DNA of 64,000 nt from Elizabethkingia occulta (GCF_002023715.1 NZ_MAHX01000013.1:558001-622000), one strand, 5' to 3'; positions 8,603 through 16,736 are shown, numbered from the stretch's first letter. Numbers and translations are program-made. The notes: a model not told the origin generated them from the letters alone.

Positions 8603-10804
8603 TTGAAAAAATTTCCATTCTATAAGCAGCCAGATGCCAAGGACTGTGGTCCTACATGTTTGCGGATTGTAAGTAAATATTACGGAAAAAGCATACCATT
8701 ACAACAGATACGTGGTCTTTCTGAAACCACACGTGAAGGAAGTAGTCTATTAGGACTAAGTGATGCTGCAGAAAATCTCGGATACCGTACACTTGGTGTA
8801 CAGATTAATTTTGAGGATTTAGCATCCGAAGTTCCGTTGCCTTGTGTTGTCCACTGGAACAAAAACCACTTTGTCGTGGTTTATAAAATTGAAAAAAAGA
8901 AAAACGATTATACAGTATATGTTTCTGATCCAAGTTATGGACTGATTACCTATACTCGGGAAGAGTTTATTAAATTCTGGATTGGGGAAAATGCAGATGA
9001 AAAAACAGAAGAGGGCATTGCTCTTATTCTGGAAACTACTCCTGCTTTTTATCAGACTGAATGGGATGATACCGAAAGTAAAGCCAGTTTTAAATTTCTT
9101 TCAAAATACTTACTGAAATATAAAAATCTGATTTTGCAGCTGGCAGTTGGGCTTTTGGCAGGGAGTTTACTTTCTCTGATATTTCCATTCCTTACGCAGA
9201 GTATTGTCGATGTCGGAATTCAGAATCATGATATTAATTTTATTTATCTGGTTTTATTAGCACAGATAATGCTTTTCGTTGGAAGAATGGGAATAGAAGT
9301 TATCCGCAGCTGGATCTTACTTCACCTTTCTACCCGGATTAATATTTCTATTATTTCCGATTTCTTTATCAAATTAATGAAACTGCCAATTAGTTTCTTT
9401 GATACAAGGATGACCGGAGATATTATGCAAAGGATAAATGACCATCATCGTATTGAACAGTTGTTGACTAACTCTTCTCTCAATACTTTATTTTCATTGG
9501 TCAATCTTATTATATTTAGTATTGTACTATTATTTTATGATTACCGTTTATTCCTGATTTATCTTTTAGGAGCAATTCTTTATATAGGATGGATTACTTT
9601 TTTCCTGAAAAAAAGGAAAGAGCTAGATTATAAAAGATTTTCACAGATCTCGCAGGAGCAGAGCAAGGTTATAGAGCTCGTTAATGGGATGCAAGAAATT
9701 AAAATGCACAATGCTGAGAAACAAAAGCGTTGGGGATGGGAGTTTCTGCAGGTAAAGTTATTCAAGCTTCGTATCAAATCACTTTCATTGGAACAATGGC
9801 AATCTGTAGGAGGTAATTTTATCAACCAGATGAAAGATATTCTGGTTAGCTTTTTATCAGCAAAACTGGTATTAGATGGTAATTTGACTCTGGGGATGAT
9901 GCTTTCCGTGCAGTATATCATCGGACAGTTGAACGGACCATTAATGCAGCTTATTGATTTTATTCGCCAGACTCAGGATGCGAAAATATCATTAGAACGC
10001 CTGGGAGAAATTCATGATAAAGAAGATGAAGAGAATGCAGAAGAACAATATGTAAGTGAGATACCTCAGGAGGACATTGAAGTTAGAGATCTTTCTTTCC
10101 GTTATGTAGGTTCTGACGCTTATGTTTTTGAACATCTTAACCTGAGTATTCCTTATCAGAAGACAACTGCAATTGTTGGAGCCAGTGGAAGCGGAAAGAC
10201 AACATTGCTAAAACTGTTGATGAAGTTTTATGAACCACAGGAAGGTGAACTCAGAATAGGTAATACACCACTTAAGAATGTTTCACCTCGTTTTTGGAGG
10301 GATCATTGTGGTGTTGTGATGCAGGAAGGTTATGTATTCAATGATACTATAGCCAATAACATTGCAGTCGGAGAAGATTATGTAGATAAGCAAAAACTTC
10401 GGAAAGCAGTAGATATTGCTAATATCAAAGAATTTATTGAAGGGCTTCCGCTAAGTTATAATACCAAAATAGGAAACGAGGGCATTGGTGTGAGTGGCGG
10501 ACAAAAGCAACGTTTGTTTATTGCGCGTGCAGTTTATAAATCTCCGGAATATATCTTTTTTGATGAGGCTACCAGTGCCTTGGATGCTAATAATGAGAAA
10601 GTCATTATGGAAAATCTGGAACAGTTTTTTAAAGGAAAAACGGCTATTGTTATTGCTCACAGATTATCAACTGTGAAGCATGCTGATAAGATTATTGTTT
10701 TGGATAAAGGTAAAGTGGTAGAAGAGGGTAGCCATTCCGAATTAGTTGCATTGAAGGGTGAATATTACCGATTAGTGAAAAACCAGCTGGAGCTTGGAAA
10801 TTAA
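8603..10804 (+). CDS. C39-peptidase-containing ABC exporter (PCAT/bacteriocin type)
   Basis: A double-glycine peptide exporter of about 733 residues. The N-terminal C39 protease has Cys15 (DAKDCGPTC), His89 (WNKNHFVVVY) and Asp109 (SDPSYGL). A six-helix transmembrane domain follows, then an ATPase with Walker A GASGSGKTT, signature SGGQKQR, Walker B FFDEATSALD and an H-loop histidine. It should cut the leader after Gly-Gly and export the core across the inner membrane. No ATG suits the start: TTG at 8603 gives the family-like MKKFPFYKQPD, while TTG at 8564 adds 13 residues and lies 11 bases after an AGGAGG. The family N-terminus favours 8603. It sits between the precursor genes and precedes the fusion protein and disulfide oxidase. 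Confidence 0.93.
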   Translation: MKKFPFYKQPDAKDCGPTCLRIVSKYYGKSIPLQQIRGLSETTREGSSLLGLSDAAENLGYRTLGVQINFEDLASEVPLPCVVHWNKNHFVVVYKIEKKKNDYTVYVSDPSYGLITYTREEFIKFWIGENADEKTEEGIALILETTPAFYQTEWDDTESKASFKFLSKYLLKYKNLILQLAVGLLAGSLLSLIFPFLTQSIVDVGIQNHDINFIYLVLLAQIMLFVGRMGIEVIRSWILLHLSTRINISIISDFFIKLMKLPISFFDTRMTGDIMQRINDHHRIEQLLTNSSLNTLFSLVNLIIFSIVLLFYDYRLFLIYLLGAILYIGWITFFLKKRKELDYKRFSQISQEQSKVIELVNGMQEIKMHNAEKQKRWGWEFLQVKLFKLRIKSLSLEQWQSVGGNFINQMKDILVSFLSAKLVLDGNLTLGMMLSVQYIIGQLNGPLMQLIDFIRQTQDAKISLERLGEIHDKEDEENAEEQYVSEIPQEDIEVRDLSFRYVGSDAYVFEHLNLSIPYQKTTAIVGASGSGKTTLLKLLMKFYEPQEGELRIGNTPLKNVSPRFWRDHCGVVMQEGYVFNDTIANNIAVGEDYVDKQKLRKAVDIANIKEFIEGLPLSYNTKIGNEGIGVSGGQKQRLFIARAVYKSPEYIFFDEATSALDANNEKVIMENLEQFFKGKTAIVIAHRLSTVKHADKIIVLDKGKVVEEGSHSELVALKGEYYRLVKNQLELGN

Positions 10805-10880
10805 AAAATATTGATAAATATTTTTTCAACATAGTGTGAAAAATCTTATATTTAGATTTACTAATCAATAAATATTTATT

Positions 10881-11084
10881 ATGAAAAAACTTGAAAGAAA
10901 AGAATTGAAAAGTTTCTCTGGAAGCGGTTCTAAAGTATGTAATAATCATCTTGTCCCGGGGGATCAGCTTCCGGAAGAAGGAGGTTACTATGATTGTCCT
11001 TGTAATACCCAGGTATTTTGCAGAAATATGGGAGCATGTATAACAGTTTCGGCAAATGGAATTCCAGATTTCTGTGAAATCTAA
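10881..11084 (+). CDS. GG-type-leader cysteine-rich precursor 2 (Gly-Ser variant)
   Basis: A 67-residue precursor whose leader MKKLERKELKSFSGS aligns with its neighbours but ends Gly14-Ser15 instead of Gly-Gly. Gly-Ser is a known, less common C39 cleavage site. The core has six cysteines (full-length positions 20, 39, 41, 47, 53 and 65), in a different order from precursors 4 and 6. It lies 76 bases downstream of the exporter and begins a run of four precursor genes that ends at 11744. A secreted disulfide-bonded peptide is the likely product; its activity is unknown. Confidence 0.75.
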   Translation: MKKLERKELKSFSGSGSKVCNNHLVPGDQLPEEGGYYDCPCNTQVFCRNMGACITVSANGIPDFCEI

Positions 11085-11118
11085 GTCTACTAATTTAACC
11101 AAATTAAATATGTTCAAT

Positions 11119-11295
11119 ATGAAAAAACTTGAAAGAAAAACACTTAGAAATGTAAAAGGAGGAGCAATTCTACCAGGAGGTCCTGAAGCTTGTGGAGATT
11201 GGTGTTTTGGTATATGGCGTCCATGTGAAGCAGAGCATTTAGCTTGTCCAGATGGAGGTAATGATATCTATCCTATTGGCTATCCAGTAAAATAA
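11119..11295 (+). CDS. GG-leader cysteine-rich precursor 3
   Basis: A 58-residue precursor with leader MKKLERKTLRNVKGG and a 43-residue core with four cysteines spaced C-x3-C-x6-C-x6-C, then a Gly/Pro/Tyr-rich tail. An in-frame upstream ATG at 11056 overlaps precursor 2 and would add 21 residues not found in siblings; the ATG at 11119 gives the conserved MKKLERK start and follows the shared ACCAAATTAAA element. Probably a processed and exported disulfide peptide, co-transcribed with precursors 2, 4 and 5. Confidence 0.77.
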   Translation: MKKLERKTLRNVKGGAILPGGPEACGDWCFGIWRPCEAEHLACPDGGNDIYPIGYPVK

Positions 11296-11305
11296 GAATG
11301 CTTTT

Positions 11306-11335
11306 ATAAAAAAGCTAGAAAGAAAAAATCTTAAA
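11306..11335 (+). pseudogene. Relic of a deleted precursor leader
   Basis: The bases after precursor 3 read ATA AAA AAG CTA GAA AGA AAA, that is I-KKLERK, followed by NLK. This is the conserved leader sequence with the start ATG changed to ATA. No Gly-Gly or core follows; the frame continues into the 5' region of precursor 4. It looks like the remains of an eighth precursor whose core was lost, for example by recombination between neighbouring leaders. It is not expected to be translated. Confidence 0.6.
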
Positions 11336-11356
11336 ATTCACCAAATTAAAAACATT

Positions 11357-11533
11357 ATGAAAAAATTAGTAAGAAATCAATTAAAGGTTGTTACAGGAGG
11401 ACTTGGATGTAATCCCAGTGCTGGTATTGATTGTCCACGAAATACTGTATGTTGTGCTTTAGAATGGAATAGCCCATCAGGTGTATGTAAAAAATCTCAG
11501 GACGACGGTGCTTGCTGGGCACCTAACCCTTAA
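11357..11533 (+). CDS. GG-leader precursor 4, knottin-like cysteine framework
   Basis: A 58-residue precursor. Leader MKKLVRNQLKVVTGG ends in Gly-Gly, and the 43-residue core has cysteines at precursor positions 18, 26, 32, 33, 44 and 53 (C-x7-C-x5-CC-x10-C-x8-C). This C-C-CC-C-C order is the framework of inhibitor cystine knots such as O-superfamily conotoxins. Precursor 6 has the same order and the same Gly-Gly-Leu-x-Cys junction, so the two are paralogues. A six-cysteine, three-disulfide exported peptide is inferred. Knot topology is not proven by spacing, and any target is unknown. Confidence 0.78.
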   Translation: MKKLVRNQLKVVTGGLGCNPSAGIDCPRNTVCCALEWNSPSGVCKKSQDDGACWAPNP

Positions 11534-11561
11534 AATAAAAAACAACCAAATTATTTTTATT

Positions 11562-11744
11562 ATGAAAAAAATTGAAAGAAAAGGACTTAAAGAAATCATT
11601 GGTGGTGGGGAGCCTTTACCAGAAGGATGGGGAATCTGTATTGTAAAAGGTGAACATATTCCAACACCTTGCAATGAATACTGTCCGGATAAATTAAGAA
11701 CTCAGCCTATCTGTATGGCTCCTGTACCGGGAAATCTTTCCTAG
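11562..11744 (+). CDS. GG-leader cysteine-rich precursor 5
   Basis: A 60-residue precursor with leader MKKIERKGLKEIIGG and a 45-residue core containing four cysteines (core positions 11, 22, 26 and 36) and many prolines. An upstream in-frame start at 11481 overlaps precursor 4 and lacks the conserved leader, so the ATG at 11562 is used; it follows the shared ACCAAATTA element. It is the last of the tandem precursors before a strong inverted repeat and the HlyD-type gene. Confidence 0.77.
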   Translation: MKKIERKGLKEIIGGGEPLPEGWGICIVKGEHIPTPCNEYCPDKLRTQPICMAPVPGNLS

Positions 11745-11796
11745 TATTCATTAACAGAATATTAATAAAGAATAAGTAAAAGTATTCAATCTAAAT

Positions 11797-11830
11797 AATT
11801 ATGAATCCTTTTCAAAAAGGATTCATAATT
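11797..11830 (+). promoter_or_regulatory. Long inverted repeat between the precursor genes and the secretion genes
   Basis: Perfect 16-bp arms (AATTATGAATCCTTTT and its complement) separated by two bases; in practice a 14-15-bp stem with a small loop. It ends 7 bases before the HlyD ATG. It could act as a partial terminator or attenuator that keeps precursor mRNA abundant over secretion mRNA, or could block translation of the HlyD gene. There is no pure U tract after it. Confidence 0.55.
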
Positions 11831-11837
11831 TTATTAT

Positions 11838-13142
11838 ATGGAAGTAAAGAGAGATATTTTAGACGAAATAGAATTGCGCTCCGAAGGTGTGCAGGACATC
11901 CTGACACGTCCGCCACACTGGATGATCCGCTGGGGAAATACCATTATTTTTATTATTTTGTTACTCATATTATTGATGAGTTACATCATTAAATACCCTG
12001 AATTTGTGCCTTCTCAGGTTGTAATTTCTACGCAGAATCCACCAGAGAAATTAGAATCAAGGATTAACAGTAAGATAGAAGCTCTTTTTGTAAAAGACCA
12101 TCAGGCGGTTACCAAAGGACAACAGTTATTAATTCTACAGTCTACAGCCCGTTATCAGGATGTATTAAAACTTCGGGATATAGTGGATGCTTTAGACAAC
12201 AGACAGCTAGAGAATTTTCCTTTGGGAGAAACTTCCGGGTTCAAATTAGGGGAAGTTCAGGGAGATTATAATGCTTTTGCTAAAGCCCTGACAGAAGAAC
12301 AGCTTTATACACGTCTTCAACCATACGCTCCGGATAATATAGCCGCAGAGCAAAGCCTCTCTGAGTCCAGAAACAGGATTCAGGCATTGCAACAACAGAA
12401 AAGGCTGGAGCAGGCTAAATATGAGTTGTCTAAAAAAGAATTTGAAAGATCACAGCAATTATATAACCAAGGAGTAATTTCTGCATCCGAATTGGATCAG
12501 GAGAGAATTAAGCTCTTGCAGGCTGGTCAAAGTGTGGAAAATGTTAATATGTCAATTTCGCAGCTACAGGAAGGAATTTCCGGAATACAAAAAACCAGAA
12601 GTGGAGTTTCTATTAATGCACAAAAAGATAAAGTTAACTTTTCTTCTCAGACGATACAATTGTTTGAGCAGCTGAGGAAATCACTTAACAGCTGGGAACA
12701 AAGCTATTTATTTACTTCATCTGCAGACGGAACAGTTAGTTTTCAGCAATATTTAGGAGAGCATCAGTTTGTAAAATCCGGAGAAGTACTTATTACAGTG
12801 ATGCCTAAGGAAAGAGAAACCCTGATAGGCAGGCTAACAATTCCTTCAACCAACTCCGGAAAAGTAAAGCCGGGACAAAAAGTTTTAATAAAATTAGATA
12901 ATTATCAGTTCCAGGAGTTCGGAATTGTAGAAGGTCGTGTGCGCAATATGTCCTCAGTACCGGATAAAGATGGTAATTATTATGTTGATGTAAGTCTTCC
13001 TAAAGGACTTATAACTTCTTATAACAAAAAACTGTCATTTGATAAAGAACTAAAAGGCAATGCAGAGATTGTAACACAAGATCTCAGACTGATAGAGCGT
13101 TTCTTCTATCAATTCAGAAAGTTATTGGGCTACCAAAGCTAA
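11838..13142 (+). CDS. HlyD-family membrane fusion protein of the peptide exporter
   Basis: A 434-residue periplasmic adaptor. It has a short cytoplasmic start, one transmembrane helix (about residues 33-52), a long Gln/Glu/Lys-rich coiled-coil hairpin (about 140-270) and a C-terminal barrel-sandwich/beta-barrel portion. This is the layout of HlyD proteins that link inner-membrane exporters to an outer-membrane channel. It belongs with the C39 exporter at 8603; the outer-membrane TolC partner is not in the window. Its start codon lies just past a strong inverted repeat, suggesting expression is adjusted separately from the precursors. Confidence 0.9.
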   Translation: MEVKRDILDEIELRSEGVQDILTRPPHWMIRWGNTIIFIILLLILLMSYIIKYPEFVPSQVVISTQNPPEKLESRINSKIEALFVKDHQAVTKGQQLLILQSTARYQDVLKLRDIVDALDNRQLENFPLGETSGFKLGEVQGDYNAFAKALTEEQLYTRLQPYAPDNIAAEQSLSESRNRIQALQQQKRLEQAKYELSKKEFERSQQLYNQGVISASELDQERIKLLQAGQSVENVNMSISQLQEGISGIQKTRSGVSINAQKDKVNFSSQTIQLFEQLRKSLNSWEQSYLFTSSADGTVSFQQYLGEHQFVKSGEVLITVMPKERETLIGRLTIPSTNSGKVKPGQKVLIKLDNYQFQEFGIVEGRVRNMSSVPDKDGNYYVDVSLPKGLITSYNKKLSFDKELKGNAEIVTQDLRLIERFFYQFRKLLGYQS

Positions 13143-13205
13143 ATAATATACAACACCAGAAAAACACCAAAGAAATTATAAATTAAAAATCACAATAATA
13201 TTGAT

Positions 13206-14720
13206 ATGAATTTTGACCAGCTAATACACCAGTTAAAACTCGATAAAGAAGAATTTTATTTTCAGTTTAATTCACATCCCGATTATCCGTCCGCTTTAGC
13301 CTTGAGTGATACACTGGATTTTTTCAGAATAGAGAATGATGCTTACGAAATAGAAGAAGATATATGGGGGGAACTACCGGACAAATATATAGCAATAGTA
13401 AAACAGAATGAGCAGAGTAAATTTACACTTGTACAACGCACAAAAGATGGTTACGATTTGTTCTCGGATAAAAAGTATCATTATTCTGAAAAAGAATTTT
13501 TAGAAAATGTTGGTAACTTTGTATTGATCATGAATGATCAATATCAGGAAAAATCAGATAAAATAGAAAAAAAGAACATATTCTATTTACTTATTGGTTT
13601 GTTTCTGTTAATCAGCTTACCATTTAATACATTATGGAGCAGTGCTTTTAATGTTCTAAGTGTTATTGGTATTATGCTGTCTTATGAGCTCTTCTTTCAG
13701 GATCTTGGACAGACTTCAGCTATCATTAGTAATATTTGTGGTGGTGGAGTAGGTCAGGGATCCGATAATCGCTCTTCCTGTGATAAAGTGATTGGTTCCG
13801 GTACTTTTAGCTTGTTTGGATTAAAACTACAGGATTACAGTTTCATCTATTTCCTGAGCTTATTTTTCATAGGTATATTAATTCCTTTTTCCGGAACTGT
13901 TTTATTTGTACTTAGTACAATATCCTTACTTGTGGTTGCCTATTCTTTGTATATGCAATCTGTAGTACTTAAAGCTTTTTGTAAAGTGTGTCTTTTTATA
14001 GCTGCAATTCTTATAGGGCAGTTTGTACTAAGTTTTCTGAAATTGAACAGCGGATATCATATCTATCCATTTCTGATTTCGTTGGTACTTATGGGAGGGA
14101 TTTTTGGACTTATTTATTATTTTAAAAATTTAAATCTGAAATATGATGAACTCAAGAAGAATCATATGAAGAATATAAGGTTCAAAAGAAATTTCCAGTT
14201 GTTCAAACGAGAATTGGAAGCAGAGGAACCAATTAATTTTGACAATCCTAAGGAATTATTCTTTGTTGGAAACCCAGGTGGGAAACTTCATATGGCAATA
14301 ATTTCCAATCCTTACTGTGGATTTTGTAAAGGGGGACACGAAATTATTCAGAAACTATTGGATAAGTCAGAAGATATTTCGGTACAGATAAGATTTAATT
14401 ATCGGGATTTCCGTGCCGATGAGAATTTTAAAAAACTCTTATCCAAACTATATGAAATTTATTTAAAGGATCAGAAAGAATTTTTAAATGCATTGCATTT
14501 CTGGTTTGAAAAAAGAGACCATGATTTATTTTTTAAAACTTATGGTGAAGCAGAAATTAATCAGCCTTTCCTTCATGCACTGGAAATCCAGACACTGGAA
14601 AACGATAAACATTCACTGAACTTTACACCAATATTCATTGTTAATAAATATAAGTATCCTGGCGTATATGAGCGCGAAGACATTTATTATTTTATTGATG
14701 ATTTAATGGAAGAACAATAG
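13206..14720 (+). CDS. VKOR-thioredoxin disulfide oxidase with degenerate C39-like N-terminus
   Basis: A 504-residue fusion. Residues 1-105 resemble a C39 peptidase domain but lack the catalytic Cys and His (FNSHPDYPSALALSD stands where the DCGPTC region would be). Residues about 125-305 are a VKOR membrane domain with loop cysteines 178 and 192 and the active CKVC at 259-262. The C-terminus is a thioredoxin-like domain with CGFC at 371-374. VKOR-thioredoxin fusions make disulfide bonds, using quinone as electron acceptor. In a locus of cysteine-rich precursors, it is expected to oxidise the exported peptides. The C39-like part may recognise double-glycine leaders, as C39-like domains do in some exporters; this is inference. 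Confidence 0.87.
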   Translation: MNFDQLIHQLKLDKEEFYFQFNSHPDYPSALALSDTLDFFRIENDAYEIEEDIWGELPDKYIAIVKQNEQSKFTLVQRTKDGYDLFSDKKYHYSEKEFLENVGNFVLIMNDQYQEKSDKIEKKNIFYLLIGLFLLISLPFNTLWSSAFNVLSVIGIMLSYELFFQDLGQTSAIISNICGGGVGQGSDNRSSCDKVIGSGTFSLFGLKLQDYSFIYFLSLFFIGILIPFSGTVLFVLSTISLLVVAYSLYMQSVVLKAFCKVCLFIAAILIGQFVLSFLKLNSGYHIYPFLISLVLMGGIFGLIYYFKNLNLKYDELKKNHMKNIRFKRNFQLFKRELEAEEPINFDNPKELFFVGNPGGKLHMAIISNPYCGFCKGGHEIIQKLLDKSEDISVQIRFNYRDFRADENFKKLLSKLYEIYLKDQKEFLNALHFWFEKRDHDLFFKTYGEAEINQPFLHALEIQTLENDKHSLNFTPIFIVNKYKYPGVYEREDIYYFIDDLMEEQ

Positions 14721-14774
14721 TTCTATTTTACATAGTGACATTCATGATTAACAACCAATTAAATAAATATTATT

Positions 14775-14918
14775 ATGAAAAAATTAACAAGAAAACAGGC
14801 AAGTAGCATTTCAGGTGGATTGGCATGCAGAAGTGAAGATTATTATTGCCCTGGAAATTCTTATTGCTGCATAAGCAATATGCGTTGTATGATTTCAACT
14901 CAAACCTGTAAAGACTAG
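14775..14918 (+). CDS. GG-leader precursor 6, knottin-like cysteine framework
   Basis: A 47-residue precursor with leader MKKLTRKQASSISGG and a 32-residue core. Cysteines are at precursor positions 18, 25, 31, 32, 38 and 45 (C-x6-C-x5-CC-x5-C-x6-C), the C-C-CC-C-C order of cystine knots and very near typical conotoxin spacing. It shares that order and the Gly-Gly-Leu-x-Cys junction with precursor 4. It lies 54 bases after the disulfide oxidase, is preceded by the shared ACCAATTAAA element and is followed by a strong terminator that closes the export operon. It is short enough to be missed by gene finders. Confidence 0.78.
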   Translation: MKKLTRKQASSISGGLACRSEDYYCPGNSYCCISNMRCMISTQTCKD

Positions 14919-14952
14919 ATCTGTTACGAATATTTAATATTCTCAGATATGA

Positions 14953-14976
14953 GGGAGCTGTTTAGCTCCCTTTTTT
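14953..14976 (+). terminator. Intrinsic terminator closing the peptide-export operon
   Basis: Arms GGGAGCT / AGCTCCC with a 4-base loop followed by six T, 35 bases after precursor 6. A classic rho-independent terminator; it separates the locus from the M20 peptidase gene. Confidence 0.88.
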
Positions 14977-15089
14977 ATTGATTTTTTAATGATTATTTCT
15001 GCTCTATGACAGGAATAATTATTTATTTTTCTTAAATTGACAAAGATCAATTTTGAATATTCCATAGATATTAACAAAATTAAAATAAT

Positions 15090-16622
15090 ATGAAAAAAAT
15101 TATTTTAGGCATTATAACAGTACTTGTCCTTCTGGTTATAATTGTGCTGGTGAAAACCTATACTTACCCTTTTAAGAAAGTAGATGTAAATGCAAAATCT
15201 GCAATAAATATCCCACAGAACGATTCGGCGATATATCGATTTTCAGGAGGATTAAAGATTCCGACTATTTCTACAGGGGAATTAGGTGACTTCGATTATA
15301 CAAGTTTTGATCTGTTTAAAAAATATTTAAAAGAAAACTATCCTCTTGTCTATGAACACACAGAGTACCAAGAAGTAAATGGTTACGGATTGGTTTTTAA
15401 GTTAAAGGGTATTAATTCAGGTTTACAGCCTATTCTGTTTCTTTCCCATATGGATGTAGTTCCACCAGGAGATGCGGATGTTAAAAATAAAGAAGAAAAT
15501 ATTTTCAGACCCCAGGATAAACCTGCACCTTCTCCGAAAGAAGTTGCAGAAGACTGGGATTATGGACCCTTTTCGGGAGCCGTGGCAAACGGACGAATTT
15601 ATGGAAGAGGAGCATTGGATATGAAGGGAATGCTATTCTCTTTAATGGAATCTTTGACCACGCTTATTAAAGAAAAGCATGTGCCACAAAGGGATATTTA
15701 TCTTGCCTTTGGTTTTGATGAAGAAGTTGGCGGAAGAAAAGGCGCTGTAAAAATTGCAGAATATTTTAAATCTAAAGGATTGGAGTTTGATGCTGTTTAT
15801 GATGAAGGCGGAATTATTGTAGAAAAAGGAAGCATATCCGGAATCAATTCTGATGTAGCATTAATAGGATGTGCAGAGAAAGGCTTTCTTTCTGCCAGAA
15901 TAAAAGTAAAAGGATTGGGAGGACACTCTTCCATGCCACCTATGGAAAGTGCGATTGGTAAAGCCGCTGTTATTATGCAGCGATTGGAAGATAATCAGAT
16001 GAAACCAATGATTACTCCATTGATACAGGAGTTTTTTGACAATGTTGGAGGAGCAATGCCTTTTACTAACCGTATGGCTATTGCCAATCGTTGGTTACTA
16101 AACCCTGTTTTGTTGTCACAACTTACCAAAAATAATTCTACTAATGCATTGGTGCGTACGACTACAGCCCTTACGATGATGAAAGGAAGTGATGGAACTA
16201 ATGTACTTTCTCCGGAGGTAGAATTTGTAGTGAATTTCAGGTTGCTCCCCGGGAATACAGTTAAAGATGTTAAAAACCATATTGCTAGGGCTACTAAAGG
16301 CTTTGATGTGGAAGTAGAAGAGGTAGATAATACAAGAGAAGCATCAGCAGTATCTTCTACAAAAACTAAAGCCTATAAAGTAATAGAATCCGGGATTAAA
16401 GAATTGTATCCGGAAGCTTTAGTCTCTCCTTATCTTACAGTTGGTGGTACGGATGCTTATAAATATCAGATTGTTAGTAAGAATATTTATAGGTTTATCC
16501 CGTTTAAGATTAATCATGCCGAGCAGCAAAGTATTCACAGTACCAATGAGTATATAAGTATAGAAAATTATATGCGTATGATTCGCTATTTTGAATATGT
16601 GATGAAAAATTATGATGAATAA
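15090..16622 (+). CDS. M20-family metallopeptidase (carboxypeptidase S-like), membrane anchored
   Basis: A 510-residue zinc peptidase with an N-terminal hydrophobic anchor (residues 4-22). M20 motifs are present: His120 and Asp122 in SHMDVVPPGD, bridging Asp177 in GALDMKG, Glu211-Glu212 in the FDEEVGG segment, and a late histidine in INHAEQ. Such enzymes remove C-terminal residues from peptides or N-acyl amino acids, here probably on the periplasmic side. A terminator separates it from the peptide-export operon, so a role in processing those peptides is possible but not supported by the operon structure. Confidence 0.88.
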   Translation: MKKIILGIITVLVLLVIIVLVKTYTYPFKKVDVNAKSAINIPQNDSAIYRFSGGLKIPTISTGELGDFDYTSFDLFKKYLKENYPLVYEHTEYQEVNGYGLVFKLKGINSGLQPILFLSHMDVVPPGDADVKNKEENIFRPQDKPAPSPKEVAEDWDYGPFSGAVANGRIYGRGALDMKGMLFSLMESLTTLIKEKHVPQRDIYLAFGFDEEVGGRKGAVKIAEYFKSKGLEFDAVYDEGGIIVEKGSISGINSDVALIGCAEKGFLSARIKVKGLGGHSSMPPMESAIGKAAVIMQRLEDNQMKPMITPLIQEFFDNVGGAMPFTNRMAIANRWLLNPVLLSQLTKNNSTNALVRTTTALTMMKGSDGTNVLSPEVEFVVNFRLLPGNTVKDVKNHIARATKGFDVEVEEVDNTREASAVSSTKTKAYKVIESGIKELYPEALVSPYLTVGGTDAYKYQIVSKNIYRFIPFKINHAEQQSIHSTNEYISIENYMRMIRYFEYVMKNYDE

Positions 16623-16631
16623 TAATTCATT

Positions 16632-16664
16632 GACTAGTCCTGTATTAGTTTTTCAGGACTAGTC
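16632..16664 (+). terminator. Hairpin after the M20 peptidase gene
   Basis: Perfect 11-bp arms GACTAGTCCTG / CAGGACTAGTC around an 11-base loop, 9 bases after the stop. The stem is strong but lacks a following T run, so termination efficiency is uncertain. Confidence 0.5.
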
Positions 16665-16704
16665 ACAACGGATTAGGTGTGATTTAAATGGCTTAAATAT
16701 AATA

Positions 16705-16736
16705 AAACAAAAAGGAGATAAAAACTTTATCTCCTT
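16705..16736 (-). terminator. Terminator for precursor 7 (minus strand)
   Basis: Arms AAGGAGATAAA / TTTATCTCCTT (16712-16722 and 16726-16736) with a 3-base loop. On the minus strand the stem is followed by a T-rich run (TTTTTGTTTTATT). It lies about 60 bases beyond the stop of the minus-strand precursor gene. Confidence 0.75.

Noticed and set aside
15090-16622. M20 peptidase as part of the peptide-export system
   Set aside because: A strong terminator at 14953-14976 separates it from the operon and no sequence feature ties it to the peptides; it may be an unrelated neighbour.
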